A stretch of 64,000 bases of DNA from Amphibalanus amphitrite (Eukaryota > Arthropoda > Thecostraca > Balanomorpha > Balanidae), in assembly GCF_019059575.1 (NCBI RefSeq), contig NW_024881600.1, forward strand, positions 868,001-932,000, written 5' to 3'. The notes below the pieces were generated by a model. It did no database searches and had not been told where the DNA came from. It was given only the letters and a program-made list of their open reading frames with translations. Each line of letters starts with the position of its first letter. Position 1 is the stretch's first letter. Of the stretch, positions 45,037-58,564 are shown one piece after another. A program made the position numbers and the translations under genes.

Positions 45037-47442
45037 GGCCCGGGCAGCGCTTATCGAACAGCACTGCGGATCCGAAGGTTGGGACTTTAATTGTGAAAAA
45101 CCGCCCGCCCGCCGCAAAACGCAAACACCGCAAAACGCGCAAAACGCACGCCCAAAACGCCAACGCAAATGTCGCAAAAAAACCAAAAAAATCGCCCGCC
45201 CGCCGAAAACCGCAGAAAAAAAACGCACAAAATGCCGCAAAAAACGCGCGTCCGCCGCAGAACGCAAACACCGCCGCCGCAAAAAAACGCCCGCATCGCC
45301 TGCCGCCAACCGCGAAACGCCGCAAAAAACGGCCGCACGCCGCGAACCGCAAAACGCCGCAAAAAACGGCCGCCCGCCGCAAACCGCCAAACGCCACAAA
45401 AAAAAAACGACCGCCCGCCGCCCGCCGCTAACCGCAAATAACGAACGCCGTAAAAAAACGGCCGCCCGCCGCAAACCACAAAACGGCCGCCCGCCGCAAA
45501 CCGCAAAATGCCGCAAAAAAAACGGCCGCCCGCCTCAAACCGCCGCTAAAACGGCCGCCCGCCGCCAAACGCAAACAGCAAAAATACCCGCATCGCCCGC
45601 CCGCCCGCCGTCAAACACAAAAACCGCAAAAAACGCAAACACCGCCGCAAAAAACGCCCGCAACGCACGCACGCCCGCCGCCAACCGCAAAACGCCGCAA
45701 AAAACGGCCGCCCGCCGCCAAACGCAAACACCGCCAAAAACGCAAAAACGGCCGCCCGCCGTCAAATGCAAACACCGAAAAAACGCAAACACCGCCGCAA
45801 AAAAAACGCCCGCCGTAGGCAAAACGCAAACACTGACGCATTAAGACAAATATGGCGCCTTGCGGCAAGTGTGGTGCATTCATATCTGCCGTTTAAGCAG
45901 CAATCCCTCAATCAAAGCGCACCCTAATCGTCCCATGTTCGACAAAGTTACGCACATTCTGCGATTTGCGGCAAAAATGGCGCTTTGAGACAAACGTGGC
46001 GCACTGCAACAAACATGGCGCATTCGTTCATGTCGGTTAACAATTCATCCACCCACCAAATTTTAGCCCAATCGGACTTAAACTTACAAAGTTATGTACA
46101 TTTGAATATTTCACTATAAAATATCTCCGCAGCGGAGGTGCCCAGATTTGCACGTGTGCCACGTGACCACCGGTCGTGCAAGCAGGGCTTGTCCCCTCAC
46201 CGATTGTTCCATTTCAGGCTTCCTGACTGCTGCTGTTTTCGTGCTATAAGGCCACAAGTTGGCTTATACACGATAATCTGGGAGGTACTCGACTCAAACA
46301 CGTGGCCACGTGGCACGTGCCGGACCTGTGACAGCTTCACCGTTCACGCCACGTAATGACCCATCGACGTAGCCATCAGCATGTAAAAGATTATCCCGGC
46401 CGGTGTCACCGTTGATGAACAGTGGACGGCTAAACTCGAAAAACGAGAAAATTTAGGGAAATTTCACCTTTCTAATATATAATTTCCCTAGAATTTTTAA
46501 TTTCTCATTTTACAAAAAATCCGAGATAGCAGTTTTCTAGCACCGTTCATTCTGTGTCTATACCCGTATTCAGATCGACTCTATCATAAAAACTGACGGC
46601 CTGACGGCTATTTCCCCCATTCCTTGCATTTCACAATGTTGGTGTATTTAAGAACAAAAATTGACCCCGTGCCACGGCACGTGCAATAGCACGTGCGCCA
46701 CGTGACCACTGGTGCGACAAGCTGGACTCATCTGCTCACCGGCTGCACTGATTTGGTGTCGCTAGGTGGAGTGGTTTCGGAGCCATAGGACCCCCAGTTG
46801 GCCAATGTCGGATTTTCCCGGAGGTTACCCCATCAAACACGTTTGCACGTGGCACGTGCTTTTCAATCGCCCCATATCTGACCCATACCATGTGGTAGCC
46901 GACACCCCGGGGCAGAACATATTGGAACTTTTTCAAAATCTAACGTGGAATTTTTTTGCAAAATCGATTTGAAAATAATTTTTTGAAATCGCCATAGGCT
47001 CAGCATGGGGTAACTGTCCTTAACGATTACCCAAAATTTTGTTAATTATATTTTAAATAATTACCATCATGAGGTGGGGTCCCGGCCCGAGATTCGACCC
47101 TAAAAATATAATTCATTTCTAACGTGGAGTTTTTGCGCAAATCGCATTTTAAATTTTTCCCCATGTTAACCCTATGGGAAAATGCACGTGCCGATTACCC
47201 CAAAACGGGTTAATTATATTTCAAGCGACCGATGCCAGCTGGTAGCTCCCCGATACGGGACCAAACGCTGAAAATGGCAAGAAAATCTATCGAGCCGTTT
47301 TCGCGGGGATCAAAATGACCAAAATCGCGGCAGAAACGCTAAACACCCCCCTAGAGAGGTAGCTCAGGTTGGGATTTTCAATAGAAAATCACAATTCTAA
47401 AGAATAGTGATTGTCTAATTGAAAAGTCCCAACCTTCGGATA
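45037..47442 (+). repeat. Macrosatellite unit 2
   Basis: Full unit, 2,406 bp; T-poor block about 45,095-45,840. Virtually the same sequence as unit 7 (58,565-60,968), apart from A-run lengths as far as I can read. Confidence 0.93.
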
Positions 47443-49853
47443 GGCCCGGGCAGCGCTTGTCGAACAGCACTGCGGATCCGAAGGTTGGGACTTGAATTGT
47501 GAAAAACCGCCCGCCCGCCGCCAAACGCAAACACCGCAAAACGCGCAAAACGGACGCCAAAACGCCAACGCAAATGCCGCAAAAAAATCGCCCGCGAAAA
47601 CCGCAAAAAAAACTCAAAAAACGCAGCAAAAAAATCAAAACCGCCCGCATCGCACGCACCCCAAACGCCAAAAAACGCCCGTCCGCCGCAAAACGCGAAA
47701 ACCGCAAAAAAACGCAAACCCCGCCGCCGCAAAAAAAAACCGCATCGCCCGCCGCCAACCGCGAAACGCCGCAAAAAACGACCGCCCGCCGCAAACCGCA
47801 ACACCGCAAATAACGGCCGGCCGCCGGCGACCGCAAAACGCTGCAGAAAGCCGCCCGCCGCAAACCGCAAAACGCCGCAAAAGAAACGGCCAACCGCCAC
47901 ACACCGCCGCAAAAACGGCCGCCCGCCGCCAAACGCAAACACCGCAAAAACACCCGCATCGCCCGCCCGCCCGCCGCCAAACACAAAAACCGCAAAAAAC
48001 GCAAACACCGCCGCAAAAAAACGCCCGCAACGCCCGCCGCCAACCGCAAAACGCCGCAAAAAAAACGGCCGCCCGCCGCCAAACGCAAACACCGCAAAAA
48101 AAAACGCAAAAAACGGCCGCCCACCGCCTAACACCGGAAAAACGCAAACACCGCCACAAAAAAACGACCGCCGTCCGTTAAACGCAAACACTGACGCCAT
48201 TGACCTCTATTGACCTCTATTAGGTATTATAGAGGTCAATGACTGACGCATTAAGACAAATATGGCGCTCTGCGGCAAATGTGGTGCATTCATATCTGCC
48301 GTTTAAGCAGCCATCCCTTAATTACAGCGCATCCTAATCGTCCAATGTTCGACAAAGATACGCACATTCTGCGATTTGCGGCAAAAATGGCGCTTTGAGA
48401 CAAACGTGGCGCACTGAGTCAAACGTGGCGCATTTGTTCCTGTCGCTTAACATTTCATCCACCCACCAAATTCTAGCCTAATCGGACTTAAACTGACAAT
48501 GTTATGCACATTTGAATATTTCACTGTAAGATATCTCCGCAAAGGAGGTGCCCAAATTTGCACGTGTGCCATGTGACCGCCGGTGGTGTAAGCAGGACTT
48601 GTCCCCTCACTGATTGCACCATTTCAGTGTTCCTGGCTTGTGCTGTTTTCGTGCTATAAGGCCACAAATCGGCAAACACACGATAATCTGGGAGGTACGC
48701 GACTCAAACACGTGGCCACGTGGCACGTGCCGGACCTCTGATAGCTTCACCGCTCACGCCACGTGATGACCCATCGACGTGGCCATCAGCATGTAAAAGA
48801 TGACCCCGGCCGGTGTCACCGTCTCTGAACAGTGGACGGCTAAACTCGAAAAACGGGAAAATTTAGGGAAATTTCACCTTTGAATATATAATTTCCCCAG
48901 AATTTTGAATTTTTCATTTTACAAAAAATCCGAGATAGCAGTTTTTTAGCCCCCTTCATTCTGTGCCTATACCCGTTTTCAGATCGACCCTATCATAAAA
49001 CCTGACGGCCTGACGGCTATTTCCCCCATTCCTTGCATTTCACAATGCTAGTATATTTAAGCACCAAAATTGACCCCGTGCCACGGCACGTGCAATAGCA
49101 CGTGGGCCACGTGACCACTAGTGCGACAAGCTGGACTCATCTGCTCACCGGCTGCACTGATTTGGTGTCGCTAGGTGGAGTGGTTTCCACGCCATAGGAC
49201 CCCCAGTTGGCCAATGTCGCATTTACCACGAGGTTACCCCATCAAACACGTTTGCACGTGGCACGTGCTTTTCAATCGCCCCATATCTGACCCATACCAC
49301 GTGGTAGCCGACACCCCGGGACACAACATATTCGAACATTTTCAAAATCTAACGTGGAAATTTTTGGCAAAATCGATTTGAAAATAATTTTTCGAAAATG
49401 CCATAGGCTCAACATGGGGTAACTGTCGGCGTCGATTACCCGAAATTTTGTCATTTATATTTTAAATAATTACCCCCAGAAGGTGAGGTGCCAGCCAAAG
49501 AACTGACCCTAAAAATGTGGACAAATATTACTGAACAGATTTTGCGCAAATCGCATTTTCAATTTTTCCCCATGTTAACCCTATGGGAAAATGCACGTGC
49601 CGATTACCCCAAAACGGGTTAATTATATTTCAAGCAACCGGTACCAGCCGGTAGCTCCCCCATAGGGGACCAAACGCTGAAAATGGCAAGAAAATCTAAC
49701 GAGCCGTTTTCGAGGGTATCAAGATGTCCTAAATCGCGGCAGAAACGCTAAACACCCCCCTAGAGAGGTAGCTCAGGTTGGGATTTTCAATAGAAAATCA
49801 CAATTCTAAAGAATAGTGATTGTTCTTAATTGAAAAGTCCCAACCTTCGGATA
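47443..49853 (+). repeat. Macrosatellite unit 3
   Basis: Full unit, 2,411 bp; its T-poor block is the most diverged. It carries a unique 44-bp palindromic insertion at 48,198-48,241. Confidence 0.93.
48198..48241. mobile_element. 44-bp palindromic insertion with 8-bp duplication
   Basis: The insert starts CATTGACCTCTAT and ends with the exact inverse ATAGAGGTCAATG. ACTGACGC is duplicated on both sides (48,190-48,197 and 48,242-48,249). All other units read straight through ACTGACGCATTAAG, giving the empty site. The 8-bp duplication and CA...TG ends suggest a hAT-type event. Confidence 0.88.
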
Positions 49854-52226
49854 CCGCCGCCAAACGTAAACACCGCAAAACGCGCAAAACGCACGCCTAA
49901 AACGCCAACGCAAACTTGGCAAAAAAAAAAACAATCGCCCGCCCGCCGAAAACCGCAGAAAAAAAAACGCACAAAATGCCGCAAAAAACGCGCGTCCGCA
50001 AAACGCAAACACCGCAAAAAACGCAAACACCGCTGCCGCAAAAAAACGCCCGCATCGCCCGCTGCCAACCGCGAAACGCCGCAAAAAACGGCCGCACGCT
50101 GCGAACCGCAAAACGCCGCAAAAACGGCCGCCCGCCGCAAACCGCTAAACGCCGCAAAAAGCGACCGCCCGCCGCCCGCCGCTAACCGCAAATAACGGCC
50201 GGCCGCCGGCAACCGCAAAACGCCGTAAAAAACGGCCGCCCGCCGCAAACCACAAAACGCGGCAAAAAACGGCCGCCCGCCGCAAACCGCAAAACGCCGC
50301 AAAAAACGGCCGCCCGCCGCAAACCGCCGCTAAAACGGCCGCCCGCCGCCAAACGCAAACAGCAAAAACACCCGCATCGCCCGCCCGCCCGCCGCCAAGC
50401 ACAAAAAACGCAAAAACGCAAACATCGCCGCAAAAAAACGCCCGCAACGCACGCACGCCCGCCGCCAACCGCAAAACGCCGCAAAAAACGGCCGCCCGCC
50501 GCCAAACGCAAACACCGCCAAAAACGCAAAAACGGCCCACGCCGTCAAACGCAAACACCGAAAAAAAACGCAAACACCGCCGCAAAAAACGCCCGCCGTA
50601 GGCAAAACGCAAACGCTGACGCATTAAGACAAATATGGCGCCCTGCGGCAAATGTGTTGCATTCATATCTGCCGTTTAAGCAGCCATCCCTTAATTACAG
50701 CGCATCCTAATCGTCCAATGTTCGACAAAGTTACGCACATTCTGCGCTTTGCGGCAAAAATGGCGCTTTGAGACAAACGTGGCGCACTGCAACAAACATG
50801 GCGCATTCGTTCATGTCGCTTAACAATTCATCCACCCACCAAATTCTAGCCCAATCGGACTTAAACTGAAAAAGCTATGTACATTTGGATATTTCACTAT
50901 AAAATATCTCCGCAACGGAGGTGCCCAAGTTTGTACGTGTGCCACGTGACCACCGGTGGTGCAAGCAGGACTTGTCCCCTCACTCATTGCACCATTTCAG
51001 TGTTCCTGGCTTGTGCTGTTTTCGTGCTATAAGGCCACAAATCGGCAAACACACGATAATCTGGGAGGTACGCGACTCAAACACGTGGCCACGTGGCACG
51101 TGCCGGACCTCTGATAGCTTCACCGCTCACGCCACGTGATGACCCATCGACGTGGCCATCAGCATGTAAAAGATGACCCCGGCCGGTGTCACCGTCTCTG
51201 AACAGTGGACGGCTAAACTCGAAAAACGGGAAAATTTAGGGAAATTTCACCTTTCGAATATATAATGTCCCCAGAATTTGAAAATTTTTCATTTTACCAA
51301 AAATCCGAGATAGCAGTTTTTTAGACCCCTTCATTCTGTGCCTATACCCGTTTTCAGATCGACCCTATCATAAAAACTGACGGCCTCACGGGTATTTCCC
51401 CATTCCTTGCATTTCACAATGTTGGTGTATTTAAGAACAAAAATTGACCCCGTGCCACGGCACGTGCAATAGCACGTGCGCCACGTGACCGCTGGTGCGA
51501 CAAGCTGGACTCATCTGCTCACCGGCTGCGTTGATTTGGTGTCGCTAGGTGGAGTGGTTTCCAAGCCATAGGACCCCCAGTTGGCCAATGTCGGATTTTC
51601 CCGGAGGTTACCCCATCAAACACGTTTGCACGTGGCACGTGCTTTTCAATCGCCCCATATCTGACCCATACCATGTGGTAGCCGACACCCCGGGGCACAA
51701 CATATTGGAACTTTTTCAAAATCTAACGTGGAAATTTTTGGCAAAATCGATTTGAAAATAATTTTTCGAAATCGCCATAGGCTCAACATGGGGTAACTGT
51801 CCGTCACGATTACCCGAAATTGTACCCTATGATTTTTAAATAATTACCCCCAGAAGGTGAGGTGTCAGCCCGAGAGCCGACCCTAAAAATGTGGGCAAAT
51901 ATTACTGAACAGATTTTCCGTAAATCGCATTTTTAATTTTTCCCCATGTTAACCCTATGGGAAAATGCACGTGCCGATTACCCCAAAACGTGTCAATTAT
52001 ATTTCTTGTAACTTGCCCAGCAGGTAGCTCCCCCACACGGGACCAAACGGTGAAAATGGCAAGAAAATCTAACGAGCCGTTTCGGCGGCGATCAAAATGA
52101 CCAAAATCGCGGCAGAAACGCTAAACACCCCCCTAGAGAGGTAGCTCAGGTTGGGATTTTCAATAGAAAATCACAATTCTAAAGAATAGTGATTTGTCTT
52201 AATTGAAAAGTCCCAACCTTCGGATA
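49854..52226 (+). repeat. Macrosatellite unit 4
   Basis: 2,373 bp; it lacks the GGCCCGGG leader and enters the T-poor block directly after CGGATA. Confidence 0.9.
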
Positions 52227-53754
52227 CCCAATCCAACATAAACTGACAAAGTTGTTTATTTGAATATTTCACTATAAAATATCTCCGCAACGGAGGTGCC
52301 CAGATTTGCACGTGTGTAGAAAATCACAATTCTAAAGAATAGTGATTGTTCTTAATTGAAAAGTCCCAACCTTCGGATACCCAATCCAACATAAACTGAC
52401 AAAGTTGTTTATTTGAATATTTCACTATAAAATATCTCCGCAACGGAGGTGCCCAGATTTGCACGTGTGCCACGTGACCACCGGTGGTGTAAACAGGACT
52501 TGTCCCCTCACCGACTGACCCAATTTAGTGTTCTTGGCTGGTTCTGTTTCCACGCTATACGGCCACCAGTTGGCCAAAACACCAATATGTGGGAGGTACT
52601 TGGCTCAAACACGTGGCCACGTGGCACGTGCCGGACCTCTGACAGCTTAACGGCTCACGCCACGTCATGACCAATACAAGTGGCCATCGGCATGTAAAAG
52701 ACGACCCCGGCCGGTGTCATCGTCACTGAACAGTGGACGGCTAAAGTCCAAAAACGGGAAAATTTAGGGAAATTTCACCTTTCGAATATATAATTTCCCC
52801 AGAATTTTGAATTTTTCATTTTACAAAAAATCCGAGATAGCAGTTTTCTAGCACCGCTCATTCTGTGTCTATACCCGTTTTCAGATCGACTCTATCATAA
52901 AAACTGACGGCCTGACGGCTATTTCCCCCATTCCTTGCATTTCACAATGCTAGTATTTTTAAGCACCAAAATTGACCCCGTGCCACGGCACGTGCAATAG
53001 CACGTGCGCCACGTGACCACTAGTGCGACAAGCTGGACTCATCTGCTCACCGGCTGCACTGATTTGGTGTCGCTAGGTAGAGTGGTTTCTGAGCCATAGG
53101 ACCCCAAGTTGGCCAATGTCGGATTTTCCCGGAGGTTACCCCATCAAACACGTTTGCACGTGGCACGTGCTTTTCAATCGCCCCATATCTGACCAATACC
53201 ATGTGGTAGCCGACACCCAGGTGCACAACATATTGGAAGATTTTCAAAATCTAACGTGGAAATTTTTGTTAAAATCGATTTGAAAATTATTTTTCGAATT
53301 CGCCGTAGGCTCAACATGGGGTAACTGTCCTTCCCGATTACCCGAAATTGTACCCTATGATTTTTAAATAATTAACACCAAAAGTTGAGGTGCCAGCCCA
53401 AGATCCGACCCTAAAAATATCAGCAAATATAATTGACGAAATTTTTCGCAAATCGAATTTCCAATTTTCCCCCATGTTAACCCTATGGGAAAATGCACGT
53501 GCCGATTACCCCAAAACGTGTCAATTATATTTTTTGTAACTTTGCCAGCCGGTAGCTCCCCCACACGGGACCAAACGCTGAAAATGGCAAGAAAATCTAA
53601 CGAGCCGTTTTCGAGGGTATCAAGATGACCAAAATCGCGGCCGAAACGCTAAACACCCCCCTAGAGAGGTAGCTCAGGTTGGGATTTTCAATAGAAAATC
53701 ACAATTCTAAAGAATAGTGATTGTTCTTAATTGAAAAGTCCCAACCTTCGGATA
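52227..53754 (+). repeat. Truncated macrosatellite unit without T-poor block
   Basis: A ~150-bp segment including the terminal palindrome is duplicated (palindromes end at 52,226 and 52,379). What follows starts at 'cccaatcc-aacataaactgac', skipping about 1 kb that includes the whole T-poor block. Confidence 0.9.
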
Positions 53755-56127
53755 GGCCCGGGCAGCGCTTGTCGAACAGCACTGCGGATCCGAAGGTTGG
53801 GACTTTAATTGTGAAAAACCGCCCGCCCGCCGCCAAACGCAAAACCGCAAAACGACGCCTAAAACGCAAACGCAAACTTCGCAAAAAAAAACAATCGCCC
53901 GCCCGCCAAAAACCGCAGAAAAAAAAACGCCGCAAAAAACGCCCGTCCGCCGCAAAACGCAAACACCGCCTCCGCAAAAAACGCATCGCCCGCCGCCAAC
54001 CGCGCAACGCCGCAAAAAACGGACGCCCGCCGCAAAACGCAAATTCGCAAATAACGGCCGGCCGCCGGCAACCGCAAAACGCCGCAAAAAACGGCCGCCC
54101 ACCGCAAACCGCAAAACGCCGCAAAAAAAACGGCCGCCCGCCGCAAACCGCCGCAAAAAAAAACGGCCGCCCGCCGCAAACCGCAAAACGCCGCAAAAAA
54201 AACGGCCGCCCACCGCAAACCGCCGCTAAAACGGCCGCCCGCCGCCAAACGCAAACACCGCAAAAACACCCGCATCGCCCGCCCGCCCGCCGCCAAACAC
54301 AAAAACCGCAAACACCACCGCAAAAAAAAACGCCCGCAACGCACGCACGCCCGCCGCCAACCGCAAAACACCGCAAAAAACGGCCGCCCGCCGCCAAACG
54401 CAAACACCGCCAAAAACGCAAAAACGGCCGCCCGCCGTCAAACGCAAACCCCGAAAAAACGCAAACGCCGCCGCAAAAAAAACGCCCGCCGTAGGCAAAA
54501 CGCAAACACTGACGCATTAAGACAAATATGGCGCCCTGCGGCAAATGTGGTGCATTCATATCTGCCGTTTAAGCAGCCATCCCTTAATTACAGCGCATCC
54601 TAATCGTCCAATGTTCGACAAAGTTAAGCACATTCTGCGCTTTGCGGCAAAAATGGCGCTTTGAGACAAACGTGGCGCACTGCAACAGACATGGCGCATT
54701 CGTTCATGTCGCTTAACAATTCATCCACCCACCAAATTCTAGCCCAATCGGACTTAAACTTACAAAGTTATGCACATTTGAATATTTCACTATAAAATAT
54801 CTCCGCCACGAAGGTGCCCATCTTCGCACGTGTGCCACGTAACCACTGGTGGTGTAAGCAGGACTTGTCCCCTCGCCGGTTGCACCATTTCAGGCTTCCT
54901 GACTGGTGCTGTTTTCGTGCTATAACGCCACAAATCGGCAAACACACGATAATCTGGGAGGTGCGCGACTCAAACACGTGGCCACGTGGCACGTGCCGGA
55001 CCTCTGATAGCTTCACCGCTCACGCCACGTGATGACCCATCGACGTGGCCACCAGCATGTAAAAGATGACCCCGGCCGGTGTCACCGTCTCTGAACAGTG
55101 GACGGCTAAACTCGAAAAACGGGAAAATTTAGGGAAATTTCACCTTTCGAATATATAATTTCCCCAGAATTTTAAATTTTTCATGTTACAAAAAATCCGA
55201 GATAGCAGTTTTTTAGCCTCCTTCATTCTGTGCCTATACCCGTTTTCAGATCGACCCTATCATAAAAACTGACGGCCTGACGGCTATTTCCCCCATTCCT
55301 TGCATTTCACAATGCTAGTATATTTAAGCACCAAAATTGACCACGTGCCACGGCACGTGCAATTGCACGTGCGCCACGTGACCACTAGTGCGACAAGCTG
55401 GACTCATCTGCTCACCGGCTACACTGATTTGGTGTCGCTAGATGAAGTCGTTTCCGCGCCATAGAACCCCGAGTAGGCCAATGTCGGATTTTCCCGGAGG
55501 TTACCCCATCAAACACGTTTGCACGTGGCACGTGCTTTTCAATCGCCCCATATCTGACCCATACCACGTGGTAGCCAACACCCCGGTGCACAACATATTG
55601 GAACTTTTTCAAAATCTAACGTGGAAATTTTTGGCAAAATCGATTTGAAAATAATTTTTCAAAATTGCCATAGGCTCAACATGGGGTAACTATCCGTCCC
55701 GATTACCCGAAACTGTACCCTATGATTTTTAAATAACTAACATCAAAAGGTGAGGTGCCCGGCCGAGATCCGATCCTAAAAATATCAGCAAATATAATTG
55801 ACGAAATTTTTCGCAAATCGAATTTCCAATTTTCCCCCATGTTAAGTGTTAACCCTATGGGAAAATGCACGTGCCGATTACCCCAAAACGGGTTAATTAT
55901 ATTTCAAGCGACCGATGCCAGCCGGTAGCTCCCCCACACGGGACCAAACGCTGAAAATAGCAAAAAATTCTACCGTGCCGTTTTCTTCCCTATCAAGATG
56001 TCCTAAATCGCGGCAGAAACGCTAAACACCCCCCTAGAGAGGTAGCTCAGGTTGGGATTTTCAATAGAAAATCACAATTCTAAAGAATAGTGATTGTTCT
56101 TAATTGAAAAGTCCCAACCTTCGGATA
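53755..56127 (+). repeat. Macrosatellite unit 5
   Basis: Full unit, 2,373 bp; T-poor block about 53,815-54,510. Confidence 0.92.
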
Positions 56128-58564
56128 GGCCCGGGCAGCGCTTATCGAACAGCACTGCGGATCCGAAGGTTGGGACTTTAATTGTGAAAAACCGCCCGCC
56201 CGCCGCAAAACGCAAACACCGCAAAACGCGCAAAACGCACGCCGAAAGCGCCAACGCAAACTTCGCAAAAAAACAATCGCACGCCCGCCGAAAACCGCAG
56301 AAAAAACGCACAAAATGCCGCAAAAAAAACGCGCGTCCGCCGCAAAACACAAACACCGCAAAAACGCAAACACCGCCGCCGCAAAAAAAACGCCCGCATC
56401 GCCCGCCGCCGACCGCGAAACGCCGCAAAAAACGGCCGCACGCCGCGAACCGCAAAACGCCGCAAAAACGGCCGCCCGCCGCAAACCACTAAACGCCGCA
56501 AAAAACGACCGCCCGCCGCTAACCGCAAATAACGGCCGGCCGCCGGCAACCGCAAAACGCCGTGAAAAACGGCCGCCCACCGCAAACCACAAAACGCCGC
56601 AAAAAACGGCCGCCCGCCGCAAACCGCAAAACGCCGCAAAAAACGGTCGCCCGCCGCAAACCGCCGCTAAAACGGCCGCCCGCCGCCAAACGCAAACAGC
56701 AAAAACACCCGCATCGCCCGCCCGCCCGCCGCCAAACACAAAAACCACAAAAAACGCAAACACTGCCGCAAAAAACGCCCGCAACGCACGCACGCCCGCC
56801 GCCAACCGCAAAACGCCGCAAAAAACGACCTCCCGCCGCCAAACGCAACCACCGCCAAAAACGCAAAAACGGCCGCCCGCCGTCAAACGCAAACACCGAA
56901 AAAAACGCAAACACCGCCGCAAAAAAACGCCCGCCGTAGGCAAAACGCAAACACTGACGCATTAAGACAAATATGGCGCCATGCGGCAAATGTGGTGCAT
57001 TCATATCTGCCGTTTAAGCAGCCATCCCTTAATTACAGCGCATCATAATCGTCCAATGTTCGACAAGGTTACGCACATTCTGCGCTTTGCGGCAAAAATG
57101 GCGCTTTGAGACAAACGTGGCGCACTGCAACAAACATGGCGCATTCGTTCATGTCGCTTAACAATTCATCCACCCACCAAATTCTAGCCCAATCGGACTT
57201 CAACTTACAAAGTTATGTACATTTGAACATTTCACTATAAAATATCTCCGCAACGGAGGTGCCCAGATTTGCACGTGTGCCACGTGACCACTGGTGGTGC
57301 AAGCAGGACTTGTCCCCTCACTGATTGCACCATTTCAGTGTTCCTGGCTTGTGCTGTTTTCGTGCTATAAGGCCACAAGTCGGCAAACACACGATAATCT
57401 GGGAGGTACGCGACTCAAACACGTGGCCACGTGGCACGTGCCGGACCTTTGATAGCTTCACCGTTCACACCACGTGATGACCCATCGACGTGGCCATCAG
57501 CATATAAAAGATGACCCCGGCCGGTGTCACCGTCCCTGAACAGTGGACGGCTGAAGTCGAAAAATGGGAAAATTTAGGGAAATTTCACCTTTCGAATATA
57601 TAATTTCCCCAGAATTTCGAATTTTTCATTTTACAAAAAATCCGAGATAGCAGTTTTTTAGCCCCCTTCATTCTGTGCCTATACCCGTTTTCAGATCGAC
57701 CCTATCATAAAAACAGACGGCCTGACGGCTATTTCCCCCATTCCTTGCATTTCACAATGCTAATATATTTAAGCACCAAAATTGATCCCGTGCCACGGCA
57801 CGTGCAATAGCACGTGCGCCACGTTACCACTAGTGCGACAAGCTGGACTCATCTGCTCACCGGCTGCGTTGATTTGGTGTCGGTAGGTGGAGTGGTTTCC
57901 ACGCCATAGGACCCCAAGTTGGCCAATGTCGGATTTTCCCGGAGGTTACCCCATCAAACACGTTTGCACGTGGCACGTGCTTTTCAATCGCCCCATATCT
58001 GACCCATACCATGTGGTAGCCGACACCCCGGTGCACAACATATTGAAACTTTTTCAAAATCTAACGTGGAAATTTTTTGCAAAATCGATTTGAAAATAAT
58101 TTTTCGAATTCGCCATAGGCTCAACATGGGGTAACTGTTTGTGACGATTACCCGAAATTTTGTCAATTATATTTTAAATAATTACCACCGTCAGTTGGGG
58201 TGCCAGCCCGAGATCCGACCCTAAAAATATCAGCAAATATAATTGACGAAATTTTTCGCAAATCAAATTTCCAATTTTCCCCCATGTTAACCCTATGGGA
58301 AAATGCACGTGCCGATTACCCCAAAACGGGTTAATTATATTTCAAGCGACCGATGCCAGCCGGTAGCTCCCCGATACGGGACCAAACGCTGAAAATGGCA
58401 AGCAATTCTACCGTGCCGTTTTCGCGGGGATCAAAATGTCCCAATTTCCGGCAGAAACGCAAATGTCCCCCTAGAGAGGTAGCTCAGGTTGGGATTTTCA
58501 ATAGAAAATCACAATTCTAAAGAATAGTGATTGTTCTTAATTGAAAAGTCCCAACCTTCGGATA
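56128..58564 (+). repeat. Macrosatellite unit 6
   Basis: Full unit, 2,437 bp; T-poor block about 56,190-56,950. Nearly the same as unit 8 (61,369-63,807). Confidence 0.92.
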
